A DNA stretch of 64,000 nucleotides from Corydoras sp. C115 (GCA_019802505.1 JAFMOC010000261.1:812001-876000); one strand, 5' to 3'; counted from the first letter of the stretch, positions 1 to 12,730 are shown. Translations and numbers: made by a program. Notes: generated from the letters alone by a model not told the origin.

Positions 1-174
1 AGACACACTCTATATGGGGCAATTTGGAGCATTCAATTAAACTCAAATGCATGTTTTGGGAGTGTGGAAGGACACACAGGGAGAACATGGTATCTCAATC
101 TAGATTGGGATACGAACCTGGATCTCCAGTGCTGATAGGTGGACATGTTAACCAGTAAGCCACCGTGCTGCCCG
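1..174 (-). repeat. tRNA-derived SINE, cut by window edge
   Basis: Minus-oriented, starts at ACACACTCTATATGGGGC and ends at the reversed head CCACCGTGCTGCCC. Confidence 0.8.
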
Positions 175-181
175 ACTGTAA

Positions 182-266
182 TTTGACAAGATGTAAATAT
201 ATATATCCATCAATATATATATATATAGTATATATATATATATTATATATATATATATATATATAC
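182..266. repeat. (AT)n microsatellite
   Basis: Interrupted AT dinucleotide run next to a SINE. Confidence 0.9.
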
Positions 267-583
267 TATCTTCTGCTTTAACCTCTACTAGGGTCACGGG
301 AGGTTCCCCATGACCATCCAGGGGAGAACGTTTTGGGCGCTGGGCAGATACACCCAGGACAGGGTGCCAATCTATCGCTGGGCACACACTCCCTCACACA
401 CACACTCTCTATATGGGGCAATTTGGAGAACTCAATTGACCTTGAGCCATGTTTTTGGACTGTGGGAGGAAACCGGAGAACCCGGAGGAAACTCACGCGG
501 ACATGTTGAGAACATGGAAACTCTTCTTAGATTGGGATTCGAACCGGGAATCCCTAGTGCTGAGAGGAGAACATGCTAATCAT
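262..583 (-). repeat. tRNA-derived SINE
   Basis: Tail CTTCTGCTTTAACCTCTACTAGGG to near the head; head diverged (CTAATCATTATGA). Confidence 0.85.
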
Positions 584-927
584 TATGATACAGAGGCACA
601 AACATACAACACATTACTAATCTATAAATTTCATTTGGTCGATCTTTTATCCCTCGTTGTGGTTTTAACTTGCAATTTTGTTTACTCCTCCAAGGCGTTT
701 GCCTTAATTGCTGACGATGTAATTATAATATATTGAATCTAATTTGCATTAATTAGTAACAACCCATTACAATCTTTTAAAACACATTAAAACCTTATTG
801 ATCCGTGATGGCGGCAGCATTTAACTTCTTTTAGAAACAGTTTGAAAAACTTTTATTACATACACCTCCTCAGTTTCTACACTCACAGTCTGTTTTTTCA
901 TGTCCACTGATCATACAGATAGACGTA
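584..927. other. Intron, unique AT-rich stretch
   Basis: No exon, RNA gene or repeat family recognised. Low-complexity AT-rich DNA with many in-frame stops. Confidence 0.5.
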
Positions 928-1150
928 TTAGGATGTATTAGGGTGGTGAATGATTCTCAGTACTGCAGTGATACTGACATGGTGGTGCAGGTGTGTTAGT
1001 GTGTGGATCAGACACAGCAGTGCTGCTGGACAGAGAACAGAACACCAATCAGAACGTACAGGTGTCTGATACTCGTACCATCATCCACCACCCTAATAAT
1101 ACCTGCTCTGTGGGGGTCCTGATCATCAGAGAACATACTAAAGCAGACTA
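928..1150. repeat. Dispersed repeat, 'CACTGCAGTG-ACTGACATGGTGGTG' family
   Basis: Core GATTCTCAGTACTGCAGTGATACTG, then GGATCAGACACAGCAGTGCTGCTGGA and ACCTGCTCTGTGGGGGTCCTGA. I recall this family from otophysan fish genomes. A second, more decayed copy is at 12420-12730. Confidence 0.65.
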
Positions 1151-1158
1151 ACAAAGTA

Positions 1159-1620
<462 letters not shown>

Positions 1621-1683
<63 letters not shown>
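1621..1683. repeat. (AT)n microsatellite
   Basis: AT run following the SINE tail. Confidence 0.95.
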
Positions 1684-1687
<4 letters not shown>

Positions 1688-2037
1688 TTCATTCATTCAT
1701 TATCTCCTGCTTTATCCTCTATTAGGGTCGCGGGCTTTATCTTCCCCATGCCCATCCAGGGGAGAACATCTCAGGCGCTGGGCAGATAGACCCAGGACAG
1801 GGCGCCAATCCATCGCTGGGCACACACTCACTCAGACAGACACACTCTATATGGGGCAATTTGGAGAACTCAATTGACTTGATCCATGTTTTTGGACTGT
1901 GGGAGGAAACCGGAGAACCCGGAGGAAAACCACGCAGACACGGGGAGAACATGGAAACTCCACCCAGATGGGAATTCGAACCGGGAATCCCTAGCGCTGA
2001 GAGGCGAACGTGCTAACCACTAAGCCACCGTGCCACC
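1684..2037 (-). repeat. tRNA-derived SINE, full length
   Basis: (ATTC)n tail to the head GCCACCGTGCCACC; orientation opposite to the preceding copy. Confidence 0.92.
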
Positions 2038-2066
2038 TATTTATATATATATTATATATATATATT

Positions 2067-2120
2067 TCCCCTGGATGGGCATGGGGAACCATGGCACAGA
2101 CTGTAGTATAGAATAAAGCG

Positions 2121-2205
<85 letters not shown>

Positions 2206-2293
2206 AAACCGCCCATTTTATTACGTGCCATTATATGTAAAGTAACACAGTTGTGCACATGTGCATCATCCCCCCCCCCCCCCCCCCCACCCC

Positions 2294-2332
<39 letters not shown>

Positions 2333-2348
2333 CACACACGGCACATAC

Positions 2349-2392
<44 letters not shown>

Positions 2393-2395
2393 AGG
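2067..2395. repeat. SINE 3' fragment plus compound (AT)n / poly-C / (AC)n tract
   Basis: A plus-oriented SINE end (2067-2128) is followed by (AT)n (2128-2200), 70 bp of spacer, a C homopolymer with two interruptions (2271-2331) and (AC)n (2352-2390). Such a compound tract is likely length-variable and may be mis-assembled. Confidence 0.85.
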
Positions 2396-3302
2396 GGAAG
2401 GATACATTGAGATGGTTTTGTTTATGCAATATATTGAGTCAATATTTAACCAGGCCGGCTGTGTCCAATAAGAAGATTAAGACACAATATAAATCCTGTT
2501 TGTTTTCATTACACTGTCCACAGAACGAGATGAACTAATGCTTCGGTTGGAATTCAAAGCTTTCCTACTGATTTTCTTAAACGATCCCGTTATGAAAATC
2601 CCCCTCTTCCAGGTTCCCTTTGTGAGCCTTCCCCAGCGCGCTCTGATTGGACGGTCCGAACGGGTCGCCAATTATTCCGTCGCCTTTATTGTTTATATGA
2701 AAGGGCCACTTCAGAAAACGGCACGCGGAGGCATGACGTTTAATTTGCCGTAATTCCAGCCGACCTGCCAGAAGGCATCGCTCTCGCCGCCGCTCGAGCC
2801 CTTTTCTCTTTCTTCGTCCAATTTACTTCGGCGAGTGATGGCACAAAGGCAGGCGGCCACTTCATTATTCACCAAGGCTATAGGAGACGTGTGAAGCAGC
2901 TAACCGGTGGGCCATGCTCATCGATTATTTATGACAATGTTGATTAGCTGTCACATACCTCAGCACTGTAGAAAGTCGGGCTGATGACTGAAATATTAAG
3001 TTCACCTCCAGCATGTCAGCTTCCGAACGAGCCTGCCATCCACACGGCGCTTGCTTTCATACCGCACAGTGGGAGCGCCACTTATGTCCTTAAGTGCGTA
3101 CACAGAGAACCCTCGTGTTCTCTTTCTGCTGAGTCCAGATGGTGCACTTGTTGTCGTGTGCTTCATCAGTCCTCCTGTGTTAAACACATTTCCTTTACAA
3201 AGGAAATTTCTTTTGTGATCGCTGGCGTTCCCAAATGTAATTTACTGCCAAATAAGTCATTCATGTGAATAATGTAACCAAAACTAGGAAAAATGGGGAT
3301 CT
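2396..3302. other. Intron, unique stretch
   Basis: Balanced base composition, no FN3 codons, no paired splice sites. The open frames at 2538-2753 and 2984-3268 do not resemble any protein I know. Possibly conserved non-coding sequence; not testable here. Confidence 0.45.
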
Positions 3303-3775
3303 AGGTTGGGTGGCTTAGTGGTTAGTACGTTCTCCTCTCAGCGCTAGGGATTCCCGGTTCCAATCCCCATCTGGGTGGAGTTTCCATGTTCTCCCCGTGT
3401 CCGCGTGGGTTTCCTCCGGGGTCTCCAGTTTCCTTCCACAGTCCAAAAACATGGATCAAGTCGATTGAGTTCTCCAAATTGCCCCATATAGAGTGTGTTT
3501 GTGTTAGTGAGTGTCTGCCCAGCGCCCAAAACGGTCTCCCCTGGATGGACATGGGGAACCTCCCCACGTCCCTAGTAGAGGATAAAGTGGAAGATAATGA
3601 ATGGATGGGGATCTTGGTTGGAATCCCAATCTTGGTGGAGTTTCTATGTTCTCCCCATGGCCATGTGGATATCCTCTGGGTTCTCCGGTTTCCTCCCACA
3701 GTCCAAAAAAAATGGATTCAAAGCAAATTGAATGCTCTAAATTGCCCCATATAGAGTGTGTACCCATTGATAGAT
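3303..3775 (+). repeat. Two tRNA-derived SINEs head to tail
   Basis: A full copy to the tail GAAGATAATGAATGGAT (3303-3606), then a second copy lacking its first 45 bases (3607-3775), cut off by the next repeat family. Confidence 0.88.
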
Positions 3776-4090
3776 TCAAGTTCAAGTTCAAGTAATTTAT
3801 TTATATAGCGCTTTTTACAATAATACAATAGAACCCCCAAAGAGCAAGTCAAAGCCACAGTGGCAAGAAAAAACTCCCTTTTATGTTGTTATTTTAAGGA
3901 AGAAACCTTGTGAGGACCAAGAGTCAGTGGGGGACTCCTCCTCCTTGAGCGGCCGGGCAGCATCAACAGTGTAGGACACTAATGTACAGATTGTGTGATG
4001 ATCAGATGTCCCGTATTTAACAATTGAAAACTATATAAGTCCATTGAGGGTGTCCTGCAGGACTGGCTGTCCAATAAAAATACAGGTTCC
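3774..4090 (+). repeat. 'TTCAAGTTCAAGT-ATTTATATAGCGCTTTTTAC' dispersed repeat, truncated
   Basis: Same family as 15211-16330 and 53352-54195, with AAAAAACTCCCTTTTATGTTG and GAAGAAACCTTG motifs. Here it is shortened after the TCCTGCAGGACTG segment. Confidence 0.85.
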
Positions 4091-4108
4091 ATCCAATCAT
4101 TGACGTCC

Positions 4109-4545
4109 TATACTGGGTGTATCTGCCCAGTGCACAAAACGTTCTTCCCGGATGGGCATGGGGAACCCCCTGTGACCCTAGTAGAGGATAAAGCCAAAGA
4201 TAATGAATGAATGAAAATATATGAGGCGGCACTGTGGCTTACTGGTTTGTCATGTTCGCTTTTCAGTGCTTGGGTTCCAGGTTTGTTCTCGGTGTAGTTT
4301 CCATGTTTACTCCATGTCTGTGTGGGTTTCCTCTGGGTTCTCCGATTTCCTCCCACAGTCAAAAACATGAATTTAAAGTAAATTGAATGTTATAAATTGC
4401 CCCATATAGTGTTTGTTTGTGTTTGTGTGTCTGTGTGAGTGAGTGTGCTCAACAATAGATATGCACCCTGTCTTGGGTGTATAGGCATGGGGAACCCCCC
4501 TGCGACCCTAGTAGGGAATTAAGCTGAAGATAATGAATGAATAAA
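4109..4545 (+). repeat. SINE 3' fragment followed by a diverged full SINE
   Basis: Fragment 4109-4215 (TACTGGGTGTATCTGCCCAG to the GAATGA tail), then a copy with head GGCGGCACTGTGGCTTACTGG at 4223-4545. Confidence 0.85.
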
Positions 4546-4552
4546 AATATCA

Positions 4553-4931
4553 GGGGCAGCACCGCGGACAGGACAGGGCGCCAATCCATCGCTGGGCACA
4601 CACACACACCCACACACACACACACACACACAAACTCTATATGGGGCAATTTAAAACATTCAATTTAACTCGAATCCATGTGGACCCATCCATTGGACTG
4701 TGAAAGGACACACAGAGAGAACATGGTATCTCCATCTAGATTGGGATACGAACCTGGAGAACTCAATTGACTTGATCCATGTTTTTGGTCTGTGGGAGGA
4801 AACCGGAGAACCTGGAGGAAACCCACGCGGACACGGGGAGTACAGGGAAACTCCACCCAGACTGGGATTCGAACCGGGAATCCCTAGCGCCGAGAGGAGA
4901 ACGTGCTAACCGCTAAGCCACCGTGCCGCCC
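4553..4931 (-). repeat. Chimeric SINE
   Basis: A minus copy runs to GGGATACGAACCTGG at 4757. It then restarts at AGAACTCAATTGACTTGATCC and runs to the head CCGTGCCGCCC, so two copies are joined within the body. Confidence 0.85.
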
Positions 4932-4935
4932 GTTA

Positions 4936-5288
4936 ACAATTCATTCATTCATTATCTCCCGCTTTATCCTCTATTAGGGTCGCGGTGGGGTTCCCCATGC
5001 CCATCCAGGGGAGAACGTCACGGGCGCTGGGCAGATAGACCCAGGACAGGGCGCCAATCAATCACTGGGCACACACTCACACACACAGACACACTCTATA
5101 TGGGGCAATTTTTGAGAAATCAATTGACTTGATCCATGTTTTTGGACTGTGGGAGGAAACCGGAGAACCCGGAGGAAACCCACACGGACACGGGGAGTAC
5201 ATGGAAACTCCACCCAGACTGGGATTCGAACCGGGAATCCCTAGCGCTGAGAGGCGAACGTGCTAACCGCTAAGCCACTGTTCCGCCA
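4936..5288 (-). repeat. tRNA-derived SINE, full length
   Basis: (ATTC)n tail to the head GCCACTGTTCCGCC. Confidence 0.92.
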
Positions 5289-5966
5289 TTAACAATAAAT
5301 ATCTAAATTAATATTACATCGAGATTAATGTGTGTAGTAACAATAAAGTCATGAATTTATATCCTAAAGTATTTATACAGGTACTATGATTTATTTCTTT
5401 TTGAACAGTCTGATTTTACATGAGTGTAAACACGTTCAGAGACACATCTCCCCGCTAATGCACTTTATGGCCAGTGATAAGGGCAGTTTATGATTTCGGA
5501 TAGGCTTGTTTTAAAAGAATAGTGCTGGAACAATAGTTAATGCCACGGTATTAACGACTGTGTGTGGATTTTATAAGGAATTGAAAGCCTCGGACGTTCA
5601 GCAAGGCCAACTTCCACTCTGCATACGGACCTCTGCGCTGACATCCCGCGCTGTTTAAAAGCCAAATTTATCTTGTGAAGTCATGTATGTGTTAAAAGAG
5701 CGTTCCTTTTAGCAGTTTATAACTCTGCCGAGCATTAACAACCCCCCCCCCACCCCTCAATCTATCCACACGCCACATCCTATTCATATACATGTCTTGG
5801 TGGAGTATCTATTAGGACTTTGAAAGATCATGGTTGAGGCACTGATCAGCAATGCATTAACACTCTCATCTGTTTAATGGCATCACCCTTTATTGATCCA
5901 CCGGGGAGCTTTATACTCTGCTTTTAAATGGAAATTAAAATGAGCTTTCGCTTTACAGTACTGAAA
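5289..5966. other. Intron, unique stretch
   Basis: No gene or known repeat seen. Contains a short poly-C run near 5743. Confidence 0.45.
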
Positions 5967-5969
5967 TTA

Positions 5970-6950
5970 TGGTATCTGGTATTCATAATGCATTATGTGC
6001 ATTTATAAAGCTTTCTACAGTATTCAGAACACTTTATAACATTTGCTATAAGTAGATATTAATAAATTGTTACATAGATGTTCATAATCACAGTCAACAA
6101 AATTGTTTCAACAATCTGACATAAGGCTTTATAACACAAAGTGACATAATGCATTATAATCTGAGCTTATTTCAACTTTTGATTCTTTGGATGTTTGGAC
6201 ATTCTTACTTAAAACAAGATGATGACACTTTACTTAAAGCCTGTAAAGAGCGTTTATAAGCTTTTATAAGGCATTATGTACTATTATGTATGCAGTCTCT
6301 TTCAATTAATGACATGATGAAATAATTAATACTTGTCTTAAGCCTATGTCAATATCCAGTAGTACATAACCACACTTATATAGTGCTATAAGAACATGGC
6401 ATAAGGCTTGTGACAAAGTGACATAATGCATTGCAAATGATATATTTTAACTGTTCATCAACTTATTATAGAGACCAGCGACATAAAGCCTTATAATGTT
6501 TGTATTTACCGAACACGTTTCCTGAACATGACTTTATAAGTGCTCATAACTGTTTATAAAAGCATATAAGCTCTCTTTACAAGCATAAAGTAGTGTTGTT
6601 AATTAATTACCTCTTTGAAAGAGTCTGCATACATAGTAGTACATAATGCCTTATAAAAGCTTATAAATGCTCTTTACACTTTACACTTTACAAATGTAAA
6701 GTGTAATCATCTTTTTAAGTAAGAATGTCGACTTTAAATCTTTACTTCATGCCTGTAAAGAGAGCTTATAAGCTTTTATAAACAGTTATGAGCAATTATA
6801 AAGTAATTTTCAGGAAAAGCGTTGTTTAACCCAAACGTTATAGGGCTTTATGTCGCTGGTCTCTATAATAAGTTGATGAACACTATGAATATAACATTCA
6901 TAGTGCATTATGTCACTTTGGGTTATGAAGCCTTATGGCAAGCCTTACCG
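5970..6950. mobile_element. Fold-back MITE family D, long rearranged copy
   Basis: Family hallmarks: GGTATTCATAATGCATTATG start, many TTATAAG/CTTATAA hairpin units, TATAGAGACCAGCGACATAAAG in the middle, and a mirror-image right half. This copy contains forward and inverted halves of more than one element. Consensus termini (GGTAACACTTT...AAAGTGTTACC) are best seen in the copies at 41839 and 47788. No transposase is present. The superfamily is not assigned. Confidence 0.8.
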
Positions 6951-7080
6951 AATTAATATCTGTAGATGCAGATGTTGCAAATTATTAATGGAAATAAAAA
7001 AAAAAAAAACATTTAATTGACATATATTGAAAATATATTAGTAAGGTATTGTAAATCTTTGCCGTATATGTCTCTGACAT

Positions 7081-7105
7081 CTTGGGCACTGGGCAGACTC
7101 ACTCA

Positions 7106-7137
<32 letters not shown>

Positions 7138-7327
7138 TTATATGGGCAATGTAGAACATCCAATTTACCTTGAGTCCATGTTATTTGACTGTGGGAGAGA
7201 ATTGGAGAACCCAGAGGAAACCCACACGGCACAGGAAGAACATGAAAACTTCACCCAGATTGGGATTTGAACCTGGAGCCCCAGAACTGAGAGGAGAACA
7301 TGCTAACCACTAAGCCACAGTGTCACC
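7081..7327 (-). repeat. SINE, 3' part missing
   Basis: Starts at CACTGGGCAGACTCACTCAC with an (AC)n expansion; ends at the head CCACAGTGTCACCC. Confidence 0.85.
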
Positions 7328-7406
7328 CACATACGTTGAATTAACCGTGTATTAAAATGTGCAGAAGTTAAAATATGTTATTTATGGCATAAAATATAAA
7401 ATAAAA

Positions 7407-7692
7407 TATAAGAGGGAAGGCACCGGTTAGAATCCGTTTCCATGTTCTCCCCGTGTCTGCGTGGGTTTCCTCCGGTTTCCTCCCACATTTTAAAAACATG
7501 GATCAAGTCAGTTGAGTTCTCCAAAATGCCCCATATACAGTGTGTCTGTGTGAGTGAGTGTGTGCCCAGCGATAGATTGGCGCCCTGTCCTGGGTGTATC
7601 TGCCCAGTGCCTGACGTTCTCCCCTGGATGGGCATGGGGAACCCCCCCCCACACAACCCTAGTATACTGTAGGATAAAGCGGAAGATAATGA
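7407..7692 (+). repeat. SINE, head missing
   Basis: Begins near CACCGGTTAGAATCC (B-box region) and ends at CGGAAGATAATGAAAATG. It lies 155 bp upstream of usherin exon 1 of the window. Confidence 0.87.
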
Positions 7693-7846
7693 AAATGGAA
7701 AATATAAGAGCTGACCTGTGGAGTCTGGACATGTGGAGCCTTTAATTCTAGTGTTTTTAAAGAAGTGCTAGTATTTTTGCGTGATTATTGGTTATATTGT
7801 ATGTTAAAATGCTTAATAATGAATATATTTGCTCTGATTTATGTAG

Positions 7847-8004
7847 TTACAATTATGAGTTGGAGGCCAGTACTGATGGTGGGAGCAGCATCAGCAGCCA
7901 GTACATCATCCAAACCCCTGCGTCGTCCCCAGAGAACATCCCGGTTCCGTACAACGTCAGCGTTTTGGGGCCGCTCTTTGTCTTTGTCGCCTGGTCACTC
8001 CCAG
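7847..8004 (+). CDS. ush2a: Usherin exon 1 of window (FN3 domain A end, domain B start)
   Basis: 158 nt between the acceptor TTTATGTAG and the donor CCAG|GTAATG. It enters with one base that completes a codon from an upstream exon outside the window and leaves with one base (G). The first part is the end of an FN3 domain (YELEASTDGGSSISSQYIIQ: the F strand, a turn, then the G strand). A linker SSPENIPVP follows, and then the A-B strands of the next FN3 with the expected core Trp in FVAWSLPG. The usual PNG turn after the Trp strand is replaced by PGKYNSS across the junction with exon 2. A 61-bp piece of this exon recurs at 8638-8698. Confidence 0.9.
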
Positions 8005-8374
8005 GTAATGTTTACACCCTAATTCACAAATCCCCTTCTCTATTTAGCAAACACTCAGCAATGATTTATCTTCGCTTCGGGGCAGGAAGGGCCTGTGTGA
8101 GGAAGGGAAAATTTATGAGGAGTGAGCTGATGATTGTTATGCAAACCGGATAGTTGTCCAGACATAGCAGCGAATCAATTAGCTCTCAGGAAGCAGCTTT
8201 CCACTGTTACAACTTTAATTTACGACTCGACTGCTTATAATTTCTTTGTGAAAAACATGTAAAATCATTTGTTTTTTTACGGTTTGACAGGTTAGCCTAT
8301 TCTATATGTGTGCGGGATCCTTTAAAGGTGAACTACCATAGCTACAGTATCGTTACAATATAGTTTTTAAATGT

Positions 8375-8500
8375 TGGCTTGTGGTTAAGGAACCAGCCTT
8401 GCAACCTGAAGGTACCCCGTTCGATTAAAGTGCCCTTGGGCAAGGAACCCAACCCCAATAGCTACCCATTTGGCACTTTATATGAGGCTGCATGTGTGAT
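8375..8500. repeat. Fragment of a 'TGCCCTTGGGCAAGGAACCC' repeat
   Basis: GTGCCCTTGGGCAAGGAACCC with CAACCCCAATAGC is a motif I recall from common fish repeats. Boundaries are uncertain. Confidence 0.45.
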
Positions 8501-9395
8501 TAAGTATTCGTAATGCTTTATAATACGCGTCTTAAGCCTTTGTTATTGTCCAATAGATGTACATAACCACACTCAAAGTGTTATAAGAACATGGCATAGG
8601 GCTTGTGACAAAGTGACATGTGTCCACCAACTTATTACAGTACATCATCCAAACCCCTGCGTCGTCCCCAGAGAACATCCCGGTTCCGTACAGCGTCATA
8701 AAGGCTTATGTTTGTGTTTAACAAATGCTTTTGCTGAAAATGACTTTATAAGTGCTCATAACAGTTTACCTAAATAAAGTATTCATAACGCATTCATAAC
8801 GCATTAATAACAAATTAAGTATTCATAACGCTTTATAATACTTGTCTTAAGCCTTTGTTAATGTCCAATAGATGTACATAACCACACACATAAAGTGTTA
8901 TAAGAACATGGCATAATGCTTGTGACAAAATGACGTGTACATCAACTTATTATAGAGACCAGCGACATAAAGCCTTATAACGTTTGTATTTAACAAACGA
9001 TTTTCCTGAAAATGACTTTACAAGTGCTCATAACAGTTTACCTAAATAAAGTATTCATAACGCATTCATAATGCATTAATAACACATTAAGTATTCATAA
9101 TGTTTTATAATATTTTACCATAGATGTACATAAGTGTTATAAGAACATGCCATAAGGCTTCATAACACAAAGTACCATCATGAATTATAAATTATATATT
9201 TTAGCTGTTCATCAACTTATTATTATATGTTTGTCTTTAACAAATGCTATACCTGAAAATGACTTTATAAGTGCTCATAACTGTTTTTAACAGCTTATAA
9301 GCTCTCTTTACAGGCATGAAGTAAAGTGTTGTCTTTAAATACCTCTAAATGCCTTATAAAAGCTTATAAATGCTCTTTACAGACTTTAAGTAAAG
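8500..9395. mobile_element. Fold-back MITE family D, tandem partial copies
   Basis: Three successive copies of the left part (each with GTATTCATAACGC, AAGCCTTTGTTAATGTCC, TAAAGTGTTATAAGAACATG). The first holds the captured exon fragment at 8638-8698. Confidence 0.8.
8638..8698 (+). pseudogene. 61-bp fragment of exon 1 copied into a MITE
   Basis: 60 of 61 bases match 7899-7959 (codons for QYIIQTPASSPENIPVPY). It lies inside a fold-back MITE, replacing the family's 'TATAGAGAC' between 'CAACTTATTA' and 'CAGCG.CATAAAG'. It has no splice sites of its own. Confidence 0.9.
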
Positions 9396-9400
9396 TGGAA

Positions 9401-9684
9401 TCATCTGGGTGGAGTTTCCATGTTCTCCCCGTGTCTGCGTGGGCTTCCTCCTGGTTCTACGGTTTACTCCCACAGTTCAAAAACATGGATCAAGGTGAAT
9501 TGAATTCTCTAAATTGCCCCATATAGAGTGTGAATGTGTGAGTGATTGTGCCCAGCGATAGATTGGCACCCTGTCCTGGGTGTATCTGGCCAGCACCCGA
9601 AACGTTCTTCCCTAGATGGGAACGTCCCCCCCCCCCCCCCCCAGTATAGGATAAAGCGGAAGATAATGGACGGATGGATGGATT
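9401..9684 (+). repeat. SINE, head missing
   Basis: Begins CTGGGTGGAGTTTCCATG right at the MITE end; carries a C-run (9627-9642) in the usual expansion site. Confidence 0.88.
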
Positions 9685-9695
9685 ATGATAATAAA

Positions 9696-9812
9696 CACCT
9701 ATGTGCATTAACGATGGCTTATGACAAATGTTATAAAGTGTTATGAATACTTTATAAAGCTTTATGAATGCATTATGAATATTGGATTCACAGAAAGTGT
9801 TACCGAATACTA
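9696..9812. mobile_element. MITE family D, right end
   Basis: Ends GGATTCACAGAAAGTGTTACC. Confidence 0.75.
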
Positions 9813-10027
9813 TTGGACAAATAAGCAAAACATGACTGACAGAGTCTGGACCATAAGAAAAATAACCAAAAGTCGAATTAGGAGTGCGATTCATGCCCCT
9901 AAAGGTTGCTAATAGTGTTTTAGTGGCAAATATAAGCTGTGCACTAAATAAAAATGACCAGCTTTGATGCTCCACCCTTGACCACAAGGAACCTTAGAAA
10001 TAGACTAAATTATATAGAAAATATCCG

Positions 10028-10292
10028 GCATCACTTTACCTAACTCCGAAATTCGTAATGCATTATTAACACATTAAGCATTTATAATGCTTTATAAAGT
10101 ATTCCCATCACTTTATAACACTTGTCATAAGCCTTTGTTAATGTCCAAAGATGTACATAACCCCACTCATAAAGTGTTCTAAGAACATGCCATAAGGCTT
10201 TATAACACAAAGTTGTGTAATGCATTATGAATGATATATTATATCAATATATTACCGTAGTAGAGGATAAAGCGGAAGATAATGGATGGATG
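10028..10292. mobile_element. MITE family D left half plus SINE tail scrap
   Basis: Left terminus ATCACTTTACCTAACTCCG to TATATTATATCAATA, then a SINE tail AGTAGAGGATAAAGCGGAAG. Confidence 0.75.
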
Positions 10293-11815
10293 GGATGTTG
10301 CCATGTTATTCATATAATAGTGCTTGGTGCTTTCCATTGCCATCTCCTCGCTTTATTACCCTGTGGTTATTAACATCCAATAACCAATGACTATATCCCA
10401 AATTTAACCTGGATAATGGCTGGCTGATATATAGATATGATAATATTTTGGAGCTGAAATCTCGGGAAGTATTCTGTCCCTGCCTGGCACCCGGTACTAT
10501 AATCACCTTTGAGTCAACAGCTAATCAGCCTCCACCGATCAATCAGTGTGTGTTTGCTGTCTAGGGCAGCAGCGAGCCCATCTGTAGGGTCCCGCTGAGC
10601 TTCGCGAGGCTGCCAAGCCCGAGTGTTCTCCCACCCAAAGAGCCCGAACACAAACAAGCGTGCAAGCGAACAAACAAATTCCAGCTTCTTCTTCGGTTGC
10701 CGCCTCCCCCTCCCCCACGGTTCGCTTCAGTATGATCGACACGAGCTCATTCCCATTCAAAGGTTGCGTTCTCAGCCCTATTACACCATCAACCTGCTGA
10801 GCATTCAGCCTGTTTGTGTTGGAATATATATTCATGCACGCTGTCCTAATGCAGCCTGCCTCAAATAGTCTATCTTTTGTTATTATTGTCTTATTAAGCC
10901 TCTTTTCTATGAGAAGAACCTGGACAGAGGGCTCAATTACACATTAAGAGACCTTAACCAGACCCACTGCCCACCTGGAAACATTTACATAGCCTGGATT
11001 ATTTACTGACTCGGCTGTTTGATAGCCCGAAAAACGAAAATCCAACGGCTGCGAAGTACCATCTCTTACGGTTGGTTAAGTCCAAATACAGAACGGGCCG
11101 TGGATTCGGAAGGCGGACGTAAAGTTGACGGATCGGCTCTGATGGCTGGCTTCTTTTCTTTTCCTCGGCGCCATTATTTCTTATTAGACTCTCATTCGAG
11201 TTGAAAGTGGAGGGGAAAAAAACTCCAAAGTCTGCGAATAGTTGTAAATAATAGAACTTAAGGACCTGTGCGATTGAACTTCACTGTCAGGGGAGCGCTG
11301 ATCAAAGCGCTGTCTAATTTGAGTGGGGTTTGTGTCTCGGGCAAAAGACTACATCTGCTCAGGGAGGCAGCAATGAAGGAAGTTGAATAATTTAACTTTT
11401 TCATTTGTAAAGATAATCAGGCTGCTCCGAATACATTGCGGGCCTCATAAATGTTGAAGAACCTATCAGCCCCTAGTTGCTGTAAATTATGAAAGGAGCC
11501 AGTGATGGGAATATTAACAATGCTCCAATGCCAGGGCTGCTAATCTCACTGCCTTCGGATGTGTTGTGGCAGACTTTCGCAAGGTGTGTGTGTGTAAGAC
11601 AGAGAAAAAGTAGGTGAAATTAGGTGGAAACCATTTCAAGAACCATCTTTGCACACCGATGATTACCATGTCCGTTGGTGATTTACAGCTTTATGCCGTA
11701 CTGTTAAATCTGTAAGTCCTTATTCTTAAAAAAAAAAAAAAAAGTTTTCCTAATCCTCCTCACTGAACAAATCGTTTGAATTTGCTTTGGAAATATTCAT
11801 AAATGTACTTGGTTA
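10293..11815. other. Intron, 1.5 kb of unique sequence
   Basis: Free of the window's repeat families, with higher GC in places (10560-10760, 11020-11340). No FN3 codons or exon-like frames. Such an island in an intron otherwise full of transposons is a candidate for conserved regulatory sequence, which only alignment can show. Confidence 0.45.
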
Positions 11816-12395
11816 CATTTTCTACGAATCCGGTATTCATAATGCATTATAAGTGCCTTTATAAATATATATATATAGTATATGATATATGATATAGTAT
11901 TCATGACGCTTCATAACATTTGTCATAAGCCTTTGTTAATGTACATAGATGTTCCTAATCATAGTCATAGAGTTGTTACAACAATTTGACATATGGCTTT
12001 ATAACCCAAATTGACATAATGCATTATAATATGAAATTATTTGGATTCTTGTAAAGAGCATTTATATGCTTTTATAAGTCATTATGTCTCTATGTATGCA
12101 GTCTCTTTCAGAGAGGTAATTAATGCCAACACTTTTTGCCAGTAAAGAGAGCTTATAAGCTTTTATAAATAAATATAAGCACTTATAAAGTCATGTTCGG
12201 GAATAGCATTTATTAAACACAAATGATATAAGGCTTTATATAGATAGACAGACGGACGGACGGACGGACGGACAGATAGATAGATAGAATACTTAATAAA
12301 TACTGAATAAATACTTTATTCATCCTGAAGGAAATTTATGTCGCTGGTCTCTATAATAAGTTGATGAACTGTTCAAATATATAATTTATAATGCT
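11815..12395. mobile_element. MITE family D with internal (GGAC)n / (TAGA)n insertion
   Basis: Left part from GAATCCGGTATTCATAATGC; interrupted at 12240-12345 by TAGATAGACAGACGGACGG repeats and AATACTTTATTCATCCTGAAGG, a non-LTR-like end. It resumes GTCGCTGGTCTCTATAATAAG. Confidence 0.75.
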
Positions 12396-12419
12396 TCTCT
12401 GTTCTCTATTGGTCAGGAC

Positions 12420-12730
12420 CAACGCAGAACAGATATTATTTGGGTGGTAAATTGTTTATGATCAGTTCTGTAGTGACACTGATGTGGTGAGGGGCTTTTA
12501 CTGTAGTTTCATATCAGCACCTCAGTGACACTGCTGGGATAGGAATAATGCACCAAATAAATAATGCTCTGTGGTGGTAATATTGGGTTCCTGACCATTA
12601 GAGAACAGAGTAAAGGGGACGTACACAGTACGTACTGTAGAACACGAACAGATGAACTACTGTCTGGAATTGTAGAACTACACAGGCCATCTTTACAATG
12701 AGTGGAACTGAGAACCATTAGAGATGTACA
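12420..12730. repeat. Diverged copy of the 928-1150 repeat family
   Basis: GTGACACTGATGTGG, CTCAGTGACACTGCTGG and TGCTCTGTGGTGG...TCCTGACCATTAGAGAACAG. Confidence 0.6.

Noticed and set aside
2052..2429. Gly-rich or Pro-rich frame over 2200-2538
   Set aside because: Translation of poly-C/G and AC/AT microsatellites.
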